From Aureispira anguillae (GTDB lineage: Bacteria > Bacteroidota > Bacteroidia > Chitinophagales > Saprospiraceae): DNA of 64,000 bases. The stretch spans positions 5,506,001-5,570,000 of the forward strand of contig NZ_AP026867.1 in NCBI RefSeq assembly GCF_026000115.1. The letters run 5' to 3'. Below, piece by piece: positions 63,427-64,000 of this stretch. Each line of letters opens with the position of its first letter. Position 1 is the stretch's first letter. The position numbers and the translations under genes were made by a program. The notes under the pieces were generated by a model, which worked only from the letters and a program-made list of their open reading frames with translations, searched no databases and was not told the DNA's origin.

Positions 63427-64000
63427 CTAAACTTTTGAAAGTATGATAGAAGAACAGTTGCCCCCAAAACCAAACGAATTGGATAAAATATGCTCAATGG
63501 CATAATTGTTTTGATAAGCACTAATTGGGCTTGCGTTATAGCCTTCAATGGGATTAATACAATTTAAACTAGGATATAGCTCATTATTTTGCATCGCCAA
63601 TAGGCTAAATACGGCTTCAATCACACCAGCAGCAGCTAGGGTGTGTCCAGTATAAGACTTGGTAGATTGATAAGGAGGAATTTTTCCAAACACCTTGTCC
63701 AGACCAAATATTTCAGAAATATCATTGTTCTCTGTTCCTGTTCCATGCGCATTGATATAATCAATTTGTTCAGGTTGAAGATTAGCTACTTTCAAAGCCT
63801 GAGTAATTGACCCAATGATTCCAATAGCATCCTTAGAAATAGAAGAAGGGTGAAAAGCATCGTTGGTATTTCCATACCCTGTTACTTCGCCATAAACCTT
63901 TTTATTGCCAACTAATTCCTCCGCTTCTAAAATCAAAAAAGCAGCACCTTCACCTAACGTCAGCCCAGAACGATCTCTGTCAAAAGGCATACAAGGGCGA
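63427..64000 (-). CDS. beta-ketoacyl-ACP synthase, C-terminal half (5' end outside window)
   Basis: The frame continues past the right edge and only the last ~191 codons are present. It contains two catalytic histidines in NAHGTGTENND and SYTGHTLAAAGVIEA, and the lead-in RPCMPFDRDRSGLTLGEGAA, the standard KS motif before the second half. The internal ATG at 63990 is not a plausible start because homology continues upstream. Active-site Cys lies outside. It is cotranscribed with the CLF-like gene 3 nt downstream. Confidence 0.88.
   Translation of the reverse strand, partial: RPCMPFDRDRSGLTLGEGAAFLILEAEELVGNKKVYGEVTGYGNTNDAFHPSSISKDAIGIIGSITQALKVANLQPEQIDYINAHGTGTENNDISEIFGLDKVFGKIPPYQSTKSYTGHTLAAAGVIEAVFSLLAMQNNELYPSLNCINPIEGYNASPISAYQNNYAIEHILSNSFGFGGNCSSIILSKV

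Noticed and set aside
63427-63990. Complete small ketoacyl synthase starting at ATG 63990
   Set aside because: KS homology continues upstream of this Met into the window edge, so it is the C-terminal half of a larger gene.

Overview
The window looks like chromosomal DNA from an AT-rich marine Bacteroidota, most likely class Saprospiria (close to Aureispira or Saprospira). This is inferred from several signs together: type IX secretion (T9SS) C-terminal domains, SprB repeats with a CHU_C/gliding-type C-terminus, a TPR-CHAT protein, a Bacteroidota-type dockerin, TTG-N19..21-TAnnTTTG promoters and almost no Shine-Dalgarno sequences. No tRNA, rRNA, CRISPR array, transposase or phage gene was seen.

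Layout. 1-13 kb is mainly housekeeping: a truncated SUKH-like gene, arginase, ribosomal protein S20, 2-oxoglutarate dehydrogenase E1 (with an unusual C-terminal helix-hairpin-helix tail), a membrane-anchored SRPBCC protein, mannose-1-phosphate guanylyltransferase, TruA, a CxxC metal-binding protein, Hsp20 and GcvT. 14-32 kb is rich in envelope and proteolysis genes: an LRR-subtilase exported by T9SS, a TPR-CHAT protease-like protein, a zincin, an M3 oligopeptidase, a DsbD with a doubled alpha domain plus a stand-alone third alpha domain, an integral membrane protein and a secreted protein. 32-40 kb carries a TPR lipoprotein, a SerA-like dehydrogenase, two small lipoproteins (one with a dockerin) and full-length MetH. 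40-48 kb holds a membrane MORN-repeat protein and two paralogous modules, each an ECF sigma factor overlapping by 8 nt a gene for a one-piece protein (cytoplasmic repeats, one membrane helix, long linker, outer-membrane barrel). A lipoprotein gene lies between them. 48.5-59.5 kb is one giant 3649-residue secreted protein, divergent from the second module. 59.5-64 kb has KdsD with an unknown partner, ribosomal protein THX (36 aa), an outer-membrane barrel protein and the end of a polyketide or fatty-acid-like locus with a ketoacyl synthase / chain-length-factor pair.

How it fits together. Export and envelope biology dominate: T9SS cargo (LRR-subtilase, giant adhesin), periplasmic thiol chemistry (DsbD and satellite), LPS/sugar precursors (ManC, KdsD) and envelope-to-nucleus-like signalling (two ECF/anti-sigma-barrel pairs). 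The most unusual signals are the tandemly multiplied 'acidic/IK-x-x-F ... P-x-x-x-W' units in the cytoplasmic part of the two barrel proteins (3 and 5 copies), the E1-HhH fusion, a terminator-like leader before dsbD, an inverted repeat just before the hsp20 start codon, and a 153-bp near-identical tandem repeat inside the giant adhesin. All functional statements come from reading motifs by eye; no database search was run.
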